From: Phellopilus nigrolimitatus
Taxonomy: Eukaryota > Basidiomycota > Agaricomycetes > Hymenochaetales > Hymenochaetaceae
Direction of reading: 5' to 3'
Length of the DNA: 64,000 nt
Assembly: GCA_021029095.1 (NCBI GenBank)
Contig: JAJOHG010000020.1
Span: forward strand, 434,001 to 498,000
Each line of letters begins with the position of its first letter. Within the stretch, counting starts at the first letter, position 1. Position numbers and translations under genes: made by a program. A model generated the notes under the pieces. It had not been told where the DNA came from, ran no database searches, and saw only the letters and a list, made by a program, of their open reading frames with translations. Below are positions 45,030 to 56,024 of the stretch, in pieces.

Positions 45030-45925
45030 GAGCCGTCCTTACTAGGATTGTTAAACAATCTGCGACGAACAGTGCAAAGTGATAGTGCAAATTCAGCGAC
45101 GCTTTTCCACAATATTGTAGATAAATTTGAAGTTATTGTAGATCGTGTCTGGGGGGGTTGTTGTAGATAACTTTCTGATAATTGTGGATCCCCTGTGAAT
45201 ATTTTGCGAGCATTGTAGATCCTGTCCGAGCCATTGTAGACAATTTTCTGGTTATTGTAGATCCTGTCCGGGCCATTGTAGATAATTTTCTGGTTATTGT
45301 AGATCCTATCCGAGCCGTTGTAGATAATTTCTAGTTATTGTAGATCCTTTTGTGAATATTTTGTGAGCATTGTAGATCCTGCCCGGGCCATTGTAGATAA
45401 TTTTCTGGTTATTGTAGATCCTATCCGAGCTGTTGTAGATAATTTCCTGATTATTGTAGATCCTTTTGTGAATAGTTTGCGAGCATTGTAGATCCTGCCC
45501 GGGCCGTTGTAGATAATTTCTAGTTATTGTAGATCCTGTCCGAGCCATTGTAGATAATTTCCTGATTATTGTAGATCCTGTCCGAGCCGTTGTAGATAAT
45601 TTCTAGTTATTGTAGATCCTTTTGTGAATAGTTTGCAAGCATTGTGAATCCTGCCCAGGCCATTGTAGATAATTTTCTGATAATTGTGGATCCTATCCGA
45701 GCTGTTGTAGATAATTTCTAGTTATTGTAGATCCTCTGTGGATGTTTTGCGAGAATTGTAGATCCTGTCCGAGCCATTGTAGATAATTTTCTGATAATTG
45801 TGGATCATATCCAAAGCTTTGTAGATAATTTTCTGATAATTGTAGATACTATCCGAAGGTCTGTAGATAAATTTCCAGCTATTGTAGACCCTCTGTGAAT
45901 ACTTTCGTAAACATTGTAGATCTCA
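45030..45925 (+). repeat. left inverted end: array of 21-bp ATTGTAGAT units
   Basis: About 29 exact TTGTAGAT words plus variants. Two 21-bp units alternate, ATTGTAGATCCTGTCCGAGC(C) and ATTGTAGATAATTTTCTGGT(T), interrupted by ~32-bp units with TTTTGTGAATA. The 21-bp period is two helical turns, which would place the words on one face of the DNA. Confidence 0.85.
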
Positions 45926-46064
45926 GCAGAAGCTGCTTGCTGCCGGCAGTGTGCTTCTTACATAAAATCTGAGGCTAAAGTTAAATCCTTGCTTGTAGCG
46001 TGCCGGCGGCGCGCTTCCGCACCCTCCCGCTCGCTGCAGTCCCGCCCTCCTGCTCATTATCCCG

Positions 46065-46100
46065 ATGTTCAGCTCTGCTACTCCTGCAGCAAATCAGCTT

Positions 46101-46136
<36 letters not shown>

Positions 46137-46958
46137 ATTATGCATTTATTAATTAGCTTTGTATATTTTTTCAGGCTCTCGATTCTTAATTCAAAGACAC
46201 TGGTTGGGGGATTGATTTTTATTTATTTTATACTAATAACTACAACAAAACAAAAAAAGCGGCGCGGCAACGCACACGTGCATCGCTATTACATCCCGCC
46301 CCTTCCATCTACCCCACCCCTGTCACTTGTGCGGGTGGGCGGGCCGGGCATCGCATGCGCTCGAGCGCACGCGCAGAGTACGGCTATGCACGCGCACGAG
46401 GGGGACTGGCAGTGCGCACGCGTGTTGGCCATCCCTCACACGCGCGAGGGATGGTCACCGCGCACGCGACGAGGATCGGCCACGCGCACACTAGAGTGTA
46501 CGCGCGTGTCCACGCGATGCTCAGGGGCCCAGCCCCACGCACGCGCGAGGGGGCCAGTCCTCGCACACATGAAGATGGGGCCCCGTGATCGCACACCGCC
46601 GTACACGCGCGAGGCGGCCTCGCTATCGCACGCCGTCGCACGCGAGCGAGGCGACCCAGCTGTCGCGCGCACGCGAGGTCCACCCGCGTCGCATGCACGC
46701 GAGGCCCAGCCGTCGCACACCGTCGCACGCGCACAAGGCGGCACAGCCGTCGCACGCCGTCGCACGCGCGCGAGGAGGCCCGGCCGTCGCGTGCATCGCG
46801 TGGTACGTGTGCGGGCTGCGCACGACACGTCTGCGCAAAAAGCGGCGGCAGCTGCAAAGGCGCGACAGGGTGGCGCGAGAGGGCAAGAGGGCGGGGGAAG
46901 AAAAGGACAAGAGTGTGAAGTGCGTGAGTACATAGTCTGCATAGGCTGCACGAACTGA
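46065..46958. other. low-complexity interior of the transposon
   Basis: A T-run at about 46,104-46,134 is followed by a GC-rich region (46,260-46,900) built from imperfect GCACGCGCGAGG-like words. This yields long open frames on both strands (297 codons plus, about 220 minus) of Arg/Ala/His-rich sequence. Composition artefact rather than a gene. Confidence 0.55.
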
Positions 46959-46977
46959 TGATGATGCTGCTTACCTG

Positions 46978-47409
46978 GCACTGGAAAGGGTAGCGGAGCC
47001 ATCGCACCTGCAGATACAGGGTTGCCTACTCCATACATGTTCGGCACAGTGCTTGTGGTGTATGGATGACTCAGGGCCTCTGCGTAGGCGAGTGGCATGG
47101 TCCGGGGTGCAAGAATCTGGAGGGTGCGAAAGGGGGAGGTGCAAGAGGCGATGTTGACGGCGGGGATGCGACGGCGACGTGGGTCGTCGACGTGGCACGC
47201 TTCGGGCTCGGTCCAGCCCCGAAAAGCAAGTGAAAAGTACTAAAAAGTAATTGTAATGAGATTAGATACCAGAATATAGTTTTTTTCGAGCACTTACCTG
47301 CACTATGCGTCCTCAGCAGTGTCGAGGACGTCGTGGACAACGACGGAGAACGTAGTTGAACGACGTCCACATTAGGCACGCGCGGCTCGGCAACCTCCGG
47401 AAACTGCAT
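46978..47409 (-). other. possible two-exon gene fragment captured by the transposon
   Basis: Minus-strand exon MQFPEVAEPRVPNVDVVQLR... (47,409 to about 47,297) ends at a good donor GTAAGTG. An acceptor CTTTTTAG near 47,240 opens a frame that runs through TMPLAYAEALSHPYTTSTVP to a donor GTAAGCAG at about 46,977. The splice signals look real; the product is not recognised. Confidence 0.3.
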
Positions 47410-49559
47410 TCAAGCAGCTTTCGGACGACTGTGTTTGATTTATTCACATTCTGTTTCTTGCTCAATATGCCTACAAATTGGTAGAACATTTTAATAGCTA
47501 TTTTTACATCTCCTCAAAAATTTTCATGCCTCCGATCAGCCTTGATGTGGCGCTATTAAAGAAACAAGTAGTGTAAAACCGAGGTTTTTGGACAAAACCT
47601 CAACAAATATTGTAGAGAGAGATCGGCTCGACCAAATCTTCTCATTTCTTCAGGAAGAGATGTATTAGTATGATAGAAAGTAATTGTGGCATCTGATCTG
47701 TGCTGGGGCCACCAGATGTATGTGATTTAACTTTTGGTGCTCGAGAATGAGCAATGCTCATGTATTCTAGTGCAGATCTCTAGTTCAACCTGATGATTCT
47801 TGAGTCTTTTGCTTCCTCATCAACTTCTTCCCACTCAAACCCAAAAATAATACATGGGATACCTGTAATACATAGTAAACATGATATTATGAATTTTTCA
47901 AAATTTCCTGAGCTCTATGACAACACTAAATCAGCAAACTTGCCTCTACCCTGCTCCCCAGACTGTTTCCTGCATATATCAGTCTCTAAGCCATCTCAGG
48001 TTCTCAAACTTTGTAAGGTGCTTAATAAAATATGCCTAATGCTATGTACAAAGTCTTGTGTCTGTTGGAAAAGAAGTAAAGGCTGCAGATGGGAAAAAGC
48101 ATTAGCTAGGAAACGTACATAAAGCACTTTAACAACAGCTGAGGGAGTGTCCCCACAGATGAAAATTCAAGAAATGAGTATATTGGATATGATCCTTGGT
48201 GATTGTTGCCTTCCGGGTTCCTATATAACCCCCAGAGTACACAGAATACTGAAAATACAGAGAAATATCGAGTTTGTACTATTATTTGGCAATTATCTCT
48301 ATTTATCATTTTCAAAAATGGCTGAAACTTTATAGGATGATTAATTAGTATATATCACTATTTTCCATGATTTTTATTCTCAGGTAATAAGGCCAGTTGG
48401 ATTGTTTCCGAGTGTATTGTATTATTTCTCTCTGTGCCACATTTCGGCATGTGCTCGGCATGCCAGATTTGGAGCGCAAATCTGCCCTAATGTGGTAGGA
48501 CGGCGACGCGTCATCACTTTTTTTTTCACGTTGTCCTTGATGACGACGACGTCGCCACCCACCTCTCGCTGCCTCCACGACACGTCAGCCGTGCGACAAG
48601 ACCCGCACGCTCAACATCTGACAACACCCCCTAGCAACGCCAGGGATTCAACAACAACAACCACGCGGATGCGCGGGCACGCGCTCGTGCTCGACAGCAC
48701 GCGTGTGTAAAGCGCTGCGCAAGCACGCGCTTAGCGACAACAGACAACAGTGCCGGTGCACTCGCTCACATCCCCGCTCGTCCGCGACGCCTTCAAGAGG
48801 CTCGCGTGTGCCAGCTGCTGCCACCGACTGTGGTGACACAGAAGATCTGGCATCACATGTTCTACAACGACCCGCCCACTCGCTAAACTCTGTACGGTCT
48901 CTGGTGATCCTCCAACTCTGTTGTCTCGACTACGCTGTGCAGGAAGGCCGACTCATCCCGCTGGCAGACATCGCCCCCCCCCCCCCCCCCGCGCGCACAT
49001 CCAGCTGCAGGCGCAGCCGCAAATGCCGTGCACGACACGTGCATTGTCCGTGCGGCTCATCCGCCCGCACGCCGCGGCGCGCTGCTCAACCCGAAGGCGA
49101 ACAGAGGGAAAAGGATGCTTGACGCGCCCCGCGCACACTGCGAGGTCACGAGCGGAGGGGTGTCGGTGGGGTGGTGGATAGGGTGGTACGTCGCACACGC
49201 GCGCGACGCGCGCGTGCGACGTGGAGCGCGTCGCGGCAGCGGGTTCTCTGCGCAAGACGAACACGCACCGTCGTGCGGACCGCCGCTCGGATGCGGCGAC
49301 AATTGACGCCGTGCGCGTGTTCCGCGAGGTTTTACTACTAATATTATTATTTTTCTTTTGTATATTTTTGTATTCTCTGCATAATACAAAAAAAATGAAT
49401 TACATAAGTACAGAATGTGATGAGCGAAAAAAAGCGGCCGGTGCGACGTCGGGATGATGAGTAAGAAGGCGGGTGACAGTGAGCACGGAAAGCCGAAGGC
49501 GACGTGATCACGCCCATGGCACTTTCGGAACAATAAATGACAAAGTTTGCTTAAATAGG
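47410..49559. other. remaining transposon interior
   Basis: AT-rich to 48,480 and GC-rich with a C-run at 48,976-48,990 after that. Short frames on both strands, none recognised, no transposase motif seen. Confidence 0.45.
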
Positions 49560-50396
49560 CAATGGCTCGGACAGGATCTACAATGATTGCAAAAGTATTC
49601 ACAATTATCAGAAAATTATCTACAAAGCTTCGGACAGGATCTACAATGCTCGAAAAATATTCACAGAGGATTCACAATTATCAGAAAGTTATCTACAGAG
49701 CTTCGAACAGGATCTACAATAACCAGAGAATTATCTACAATGGCTCGGATAGGATCTACAATAATCATAAAATTATCCACAGAGGATCTACAATAGCCAA
49801 AGAATTATCTACAATTATCAGAAATTTATCTACAATGGCTTGGATAGGATCTACAATAACCAGAAAATTATTTACAATGGCCCGGACAGGATCTACAATA
49901 ACCAGAAAATTATCTACAATGGCCCGGGCAGGATCTACAATAACCAGAAAATTATCTACAACGGCTCGGACAGGATCCACAATGCTCGCAAAATATTCAC
50001 AAAAGGATCTACAATAACCAGAAAATTATCTACAACGGCCCGGGCAGGATCTACAATGCTTGCAAACTATTCACAAAAGGATCTACAATAACTAGAAATT
50101 ATCTACAACGGCTCGGATAGGATCTACAATAACCAGAAAATTATCTACAATGGCCCGGACAGGATCTACAATAACCAGAAAATTGTCTACAATGGCTCGG
50201 ACAGGATCTACAATGCTCGCAAAATATTCACAGGGGATCCACAATTATCAGAAAGTTATCTACAACAACCCCCCCAGACACGATCTACAATAACTTCAAA
50301 TTTATCTACAATATTGTGGAAAAGCGTCGCTGAATTTGCACTATCACTTTGCACTGTTCGTCGCAGATTGTTTAACAATCCTAGTAAGGAGTAGTG
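49560..50396 (-). repeat. right inverted end: array of 21-bp ATTGTAGAT units
   Basis: Reverse-complement counterpart of 45,030-45,925. The outer ~220 bp match it almost base for base; the inner part keeps the unit but in a different order. Confidence 0.85.
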
Positions 50397-51420
50397 CTCT
50401 GCTATCCTCGATCTCCCTCGCTTCGCTCTTAGACGTGTTTGAGAAGGAGTCTCGTCGGCATTGTTCATCATTGCTTAGTGCGGCGTTTGCTCGCGTGCAG
50501 ACGAACTTCAATGACAAGCGAGTCTCCTGTTGATGTATCATTCGCCGTTTGTTCGTGAAGCTTGTCCGGGGGTTGAAAAGCGAATTGTGGTACTCGGTCA
50601 TGGCCCCTGCATGCCATCATCTCTGCCCATGCATTGCAGTCCCCAATAGCCGTGTTTCGCAATGCTCCGCTTCTCCCAGTCGAGATCACGAGTTGGACGT
50701 TGCGAAAACGGAAGGTAATAACTATTTGCCCTGCGTCCATCATTGTCTTCATTCGACTTGCGGGCCTCCTCCTGCTCGCGAATGGACGCGTCAATTTGGT
50801 CGACCGTAGGTGCGATCGTCCAGAACTCCCGTGACTGGAGTATTTTCCCGTCGTGTGTCGGCACATTTAGTCGGACCGGCCCTGCGTGCTTTTTTTTTTC
50901 GTGTCCTATGTCATTGGCCTTTTGAAGCAGTACCTCTTCCATCATAGCGTCGAGTTCGAGCCATCTCTCATCCTGCGGGTTTAGCAAATCTTGCACCTCG
51001 TCATTGTCACTAGATGGTACTTCCCTCGAGACGGATGTTGGAAGTGTACCGGCTTCTATGAAGTTTTTCTATTCGAACTACACGCGACTTAAGGACATAC
51101 TTCAGGTCAGTGAGGGACCCGATAGATGCACGCAGTTTCTCTTCGGTCGTCGATTTCTGAGCCACGCTGGGAAGTGTCGACTGAACATTAGCACTTTGCG
51201 CACCGGCACTGTTGCTTCCGATGGAAGGAGAGCTAAAAGGAGCTGGGGCATTCTAGCTGAGGGAAACTTTCGAAGGTGAAGGTCGACGCGCAAGTGCCGC
51301 TTTGTTATCTTTATCCGCAGGGATTTCGGGTACATCGTACATCGGTAGCAGGCGCCGAGGATTCCATGCCTCCGAGGCGACGAGCTGTCGGGATGCAAGA
51401 TTATACTCACGGGCAGACAA
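50397..51420 (-). pseudogene. family P member P5, 5' part (split by transposon)
   Basis: Minus-strand pieces: EIPADKDNKAALARRPSPSK (exon 1) at about 51,310, QDLLNPQDERWLELDAMMEE at 50,990, VPTHDGKILQSREFWTIAPT, WEKRSIAKHGYWGLQCMGRD, and HQQETRLSLKFVCTRANAAL leading to the transposon edge. Frame breaks occur before and after the 132-codon central frame (50598-50996), so it was decaying even apart from the insertion. Confidence 0.7.
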
Positions 51421-51599
51421 TGGGGAGGGGAACTCGTAAAGGGCTGCTGGTGCGATCGTGGTTGTGGTCGCGATTGTAATCCAGGTTAAAGACTGAGCCA
51501 CAATCGACATTAACGTGTCACCGGATTCGTGTCTAGAAAGATACACGGGATAATTCGAATTCGTGCTCAATACTGTTAAGAGGCTTGCTTCCAGGATCT

Positions 51600-52140
51600 A
51601 CAGTCCCAAATTGTGTATCTGATGTGTAGAAATCAAAGAAAACGACTATCGAGCATTCGAGGAAGGGTTAGATCGGATTTGCATATTCTGGTCCTTATTC
51701 AATATTTTCTGGTCCGGAGCAAGCAGAAGCTTACTGCGACAAAATAACGCGTTAACGGACAACGATAGTTGACGCCCGCGTTTTCGCTGAAACTCACTAT
51801 GCTGGGACGAGTATGTGATTCAGAAGTTGAGAAAGGCGGATGAGTTGTTTGATTCGCTGCGTTACAGAGAAAGAGACTGCACCCAAACAGGCAGACGTTC
51901 ACAGGGATTCGTAAGGCAGAACAGGCAGAACAGCAGGTCAGATGCTCGAAAACAAGATCAGAGGCGGCCAGCTAGACGATGAGTATGTTTCTCGCAAATC
52001 ATCTTCGATGCCACAGGTTATCGGGTACATGTATATCTTCATTATCGTCCGCGAACAATTTCTGGCTTGGCTAGGTGATTCTCGAGTCGTCCTGGTCTAT
52101 GCACCATGGCTCGCACAGACTTGAGAGATATGTGATTCCC
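51600..52140 (-). pseudogene. galactokinase relic C
   Basis: Matches the relic A and D region by DNA (GAGAAAGAGACTGCACCCAA..., CGGCCAGCTAGACGATG, TTTCTGGCTTGGCTAGGTGA) but retains almost no frame. It keeps the divergent position upstream of an ARO8 5' fragment. Confidence 0.5.
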
Positions 52141-52444
52141 CTGGGAGCGAAAAATGTTGGCTGGACTTGCGGCACGGGGAGTCAGGATTTCTGTGCTCGT
52201 GCGTTGGCTCTTGTTGATGTTTGAGTAACGATCGATCCAAGCTGCAATATGCAAGATAATGCACCTGTTCGTGCTCAGGCGCCGATGAGTTTGTTGCGGT
52301 CCATCCTGGCCGTAGTTTCGAGCATGCTGGGGGCAGCATCATACAATTTATGCGAGGCGAAGCTCCCAAAAAAAACTATCACGTGACCATTTGCAGAATG
52401 CCCTCGTGAAAACTGATCGTGATTCTTCTTCTGCACAAAAGACC

Positions 52445-52497
52445 CTAGTCACACACACTTCGCTAACCCCCTAATATGTGGGCAACCCACATATCAA
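52445..52497 (-). repeat. short hairpin repeat shared with 5705-5756
   Basis: Reverse complement of the hairpin block at 5705, including the 9-bp stem and the GTGTGACTA(G/A) tail; inserted within the ARO8-upstream-like sequence. Confidence 0.5.
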
Positions 52498-52529
52498 ATC
52501 ATGGTTTTAAAAGTGGATAGAGTTGCCTA

Positions 52530-52898
52530 TACGAGGTCTCAGAGAAATTTCGGCAAAGTTGATGATCTCTCACCCAATAACTCCGTGATGACATTGACAC
52601 TCAGCATGGCGTTCGTCAGGGATGAGTGTTGCTAACCACGAAGCCTCGGATAAAAAACCTGCACATTTTCAAAATGTCTTCCACCTCGAAAACTAGAATT
52701 CGGTTAGCGGCGACGTCGTTGGGTGGAACGAACAGGGTGAGTTAGTACAAGCGCGAGATCCATGTCTCGAGTTGACATTCTACGTATGGTTCAGATTGCC
52801 CACACATGGCATTACTGTTGTGCTCGAAGCGACATCGCCTACCAACGAACAGAAGATTAGTGTGACGCATCTCTCAGCGAAAGTTACAGGGCTTTCAT
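52530..52898 (+). pseudogene. ARO8 5' fragment next to galactokinase relic C
   Basis: Upstream block, exon-1-like ATG segment, GGTGAGTT donor, TTCAG acceptor and an exon-2-like segment (ITVVLEATSPTNEQK), cut off sharply at the right-arm boundary at about 52,901. Confidence 0.7.
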
Positions 52899-53560
52899 CA
52901 CCGCCGCGTCATGCGTCAACGCTTGCTCTTGCGCGCGAAACGCGGCACGCCGACCCCACCGCCTGCATTCGCGTAAGACACGCTTCGAGGTGAGGCAGGA
53001 ACACCGTCACTACGATTGCGCTAGTCTTGTCGCAGTCTCAGCTCAGAGTGCCGTCGTCTGCGTGGTCGAGGACGCCCCCGTCGTCGCCTGGCACATCTTC
53101 TTGCTGGCTCGCATCCGCATCTTCTACTGCGACTTCGGCTTCCCCAGAGGCGCAGCGAAAGAACGCGCCGTCGCCGGCTTCCACCTCTGTCCGAGTTCAG
53201 TTCAAATCTCCCCGTACAAACACAAGCCGTCGGGGCGCTGTCTTCTCAGATTAAAAAGAATCTTCTGTTTACATTACGCTTTCCCGCTCCGCTAGTCCTT
53301 GGTTCTCTCGACGTTCATCGCCTTTCATACTTGTTGACTCGCTGCCCGTTTCCCCGAAACCCTCATCGCGGTCACGTGCAGGACGCGGCAGTGCGTGTCG
53401 ATGGCAGTGCGTGTCGGTGGCAGTGCAGCGGCTTAGCCGAGACCTCCGCTCCCTTTCCTTGTCATCTGAATCCCAGCATCCGCCTTCCGAGATACTTGCC
53501 TGCATAATCGCAATTGTTTGGATCTTTTCGCGTGATGACGAAATACGTTCTCGAGCTGGG

Positions 53561-53568
53561 TATAAAGG
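53561..53568 (+). promoter_or_regulatory. TATA box of HAD copy C
   Basis: TATAAAGG in the shared GAGCTGGGTATAAAGG block, 131 bp before the ATG at 53692. Confidence 0.55.
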
Positions 53569-53691
53569 AGTGCTGCTGTCTGCTCGAGTCCTCATCACAA
53601 CTTTACCTTCGACCACCATCTTAAATCAAGTTTCTGCCTTCAGTCTCTAAGTCCCTACCCATTTCCCCTTCCAAGAACACTCTCAATTATC

Positions 53692-54860
53692 ATGTCATCA
53701 ATCATCTTCCACGCCGACGCTGTCCTTTTCGACATGGTTTGTAGCTACCTCAGTGCTCTTGATCCCATGTCCTGACAATTTGTTTCTGTGCTCAGGATGG
53801 CACACTCACAGATTCCATCGCCGCCGTCGAGGCCGCCTGGGGTGCGGTCGCCATCAAGCTCGGGCTAGACCCAGCGGAAGTCATCGCTGCGACGCACGGC
53901 AAGCGCGCCATCGACAACCTTGCGTTCTACCGCCCGGAGATTAAAGCACACGAGATGGACGCGGCCGTCGAGGCCTTTGAGCAGTCCATCCTCGACTTCG
54001 CGGACTCGTTCAAGAAGATAAAAGAGCGCAGCGTGCCGGGCTCTGAGTCGAACGAGTCGGGATTCTCTGACCGCCCTGGTTCGGACTCGGGCGAGTCGAC
54101 ACCGGCTCTATCCAGCGCAGTCTGTCCTCCTCCTCGCGCAGCGGCTCGCTCTCCACACCCTCCTCCCCAACCGACCCCTCTACTGGCGCACGGCGCCCCT
54201 CGTTCGCAACGCGCCTCTCCGATATGCTCGTCTCTGCTCTTCCGGAAGACTCTTCTGTATTCGACGAATCCCCTAAATACAACTACACTGCGAATGACGC
54301 ACAAAAGGAGAGGGAAGCCGAAGCCGATGTTGATGCCGCGCGGGAAACGGAGGCCGAAGCCGTCGACCGCTCGATCCGCATCCTGCCCGGTGTGAAGGAC
54401 ATGATCGAGTGCATACCCGACGGGCGGTATGCTGTTGCCACCAGTGGTGCCAAGACTTATGGTTCGTCATCTCACCTCTTCTTTCCTTACAGCATAACTG
54501 ACGCCCTTCCGTACAGCCTACGGCGCGATGACGCGCGTCGGAATCACCCCGCCGCCCGTAACCATCACTGCAGACGACAAACGCCTAAAGGCAGGCAAGC
54601 CCGCGCCGGACCCGTTTCTCCTCGCCGCGTCCTGCTTGGGTTTCGATGCAAAGCGCTGCGTCGTATTCGAAGACTCGCCGAGCGGCATCCGTGCGGGCGT
54701 CGCGAGCGGCGCGACCGTGATCGCTGTGTGCACGAGCCACGAGCGCAGTAAGATAGAGGGATGTGGTGCTCATTTTATCGTTGAGGACATGCGCAGAGTG
54801 CGCTGTACGACGGAGGGCGAGGGCGCGGGAATGAAGCTCGTGTTTACCGTCGAGCACTGA
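53692..54860 (+). pseudogene. HAD phosphatase copy C (right arm, inner), frameshifted
   Basis: Mirror of intact copy B: exons 53692-53736, 53796-54461 and a last exon ending at 54860. Exon 2 is 666 bp against 664 in B because two bases are gained in the Ser-rich insert near 54,118-54,126 (GCAGTCTGTCC in place of GCATCTGCC). The frame is therefore lost between motif I and motif II. The last exon, with motifs III and IV, remains open. Confidence 0.8.
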
Positions 54861-55139
54861 GCGTGTCTTCTTTTCTGCACTATTTATTCTTTGTATGTTC
54901 TGTCTTGCTTTCTTATTGTGGAACTTTCTGCTTGATACCCATCCATATTTCCGTGTACGCTCGCGACCGTGACTGCTCTGACTGCAAATAAAATTGCCAT
55001 ATCACTGTTCCGTCTATCGGCTGTATTCTCCTCTTAAGAAACCCAACGTAGTTATCATCGTTCTATCCGAAATGCGTATCGAAGTACCTGAGCTTACATG
55101 TCTCGAGTCGGCCTCGCCGTGCAATTGTTGTGATTGTCC

Positions 55140-55850
55140 GAAATCCGTTCGTACGCGGTCACGTGCAGCGGCGCCGATCAGTGGGTGACTCGGATCAGGC
55201 TGAGACAGACGTAGCTTCCGCTCTCGCTCTCCTCGTCATCTGAATCATAGCGCCTTCCAAGATGCTTGGAATGATTGCAGGTGAGGAGGCCGAGCACAAG
55301 CATGTTCTCCCGGATGTCGAATATTACAAGCGCGGTGAAGAGGGCCGTCCGCCGCGGCAGAGCTGCAGGCTGAAGCTACTGGCTTTTGCAGGTGCCTAAT
55401 TCTTTTGCGCCGGTGCGCAGTTACAGCATACAGTATCTTACTTTACAACATCTTCAGCAAGTTGGAGCAATGCCGCAGTACCGGTTCTACAACAGGAGTA
55501 GAAGGCGGGCGCATACCACTGAAGTATCATTGGGGGTTTCTCTTCGGTATGTTTTCCTCACTTGTCTTTCAAATCTCGGAATGCTACATCTTCTTCTGCA
55601 GGTTGGCAGCTACCTCACCGACTCTCTCGGCCGACGTATAAACAGGAAAGAGCTGTTATTAACCGCGTCGTGTCCGTCCTCTGAACAACTACGCCTGCCT
55701 GTCCTCCTTGCGCACAACCCACCGAGTCAGCGCAAGGCTGGTGTCGATAAGTGGCTGTACAGCGGATGCGCTGAGACCTCCGCCCCCACTTCTCGTCATC
55801 TGGGTCCATGCATCCGGTTTCCGAGATACTTGCCTGACACATGAACAATC
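55140..55850 (+). other. mirror of the unrecognised frame at 33,359-34,165
   Basis: Same sequence family in the right arm (DVEYYKRGEEGRP, MPQYRFYNRSRRRAHTTEVS) but with stops and a frame break in the middle. Supports reading the left-arm frame as non-essential or non-coding. Confidence 0.25.
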
Positions 55851-55901
55851 GCAATTGTTTGGCCCTTTTCGTGCGATGACGACAGGCGCCCTCGAGCTGG
55901 G

Positions 55902-55909
55902 TATAAAGG
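55902..55909 (+). promoter_or_regulatory. TATA box of HAD copy D
   Basis: TATAAAGG in the shared block, 123 bp before the ATG at 56025. Confidence 0.55.
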
Positions 55910-56024
55910 ACCGCTGCTAGCTGCTCGAGTCCGCATCACAACTCTACCTCCAACCTCCATCTACTACCAAGTCTCTTCTCCAACCTCTGATTCCCTGTCC
56001 CCATCCAAACCCGCTTTTATCACC

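Larger units (their letters stand above)
45030..50396. mobile_element. 5.37-kb non-autonomous DNA transposon with long inverted, repeat-filled ends
   Basis: The ends are inverted copies of each other (CCTTACTAGGATTGTTAAAC at 45,037 and its complement ending 50,389). The match continues through more than 200 bp of near-identical sequence into arrays of an ATTGTAGAT unit. CTCTGCT is present just outside both ends (45,023-45,029 and 50,397-50,403; an eighth base differs), a likely target duplication of 7-8 bp. The flanks join into one P gene. No transposase was recognised. Duplication length suits hAT or Mutator-like elements, and the long inverted ends suit Mutator-like ones; the class is undecided. 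Confidence 0.85.

Noticed and set aside
45030..45925. CRISPR-like regular repeat array
   Set aside because: Eukaryotic context; units abut with no unique spacers, and the array is mirrored at 49,560-50,396 as a transposon end.
46065..46958. 297-codon frame as a protein-coding gene
   Set aside because: Built from short GC-rich repeats preceded by a T-run; equally long frames run on the other strand.
55386..55844. 152-codon frame between HAD C and D as a conserved gene
   Set aside because: Its left-arm counterpart uses a different start and continues where this one stops; similarity is explained by the segmental duplication.
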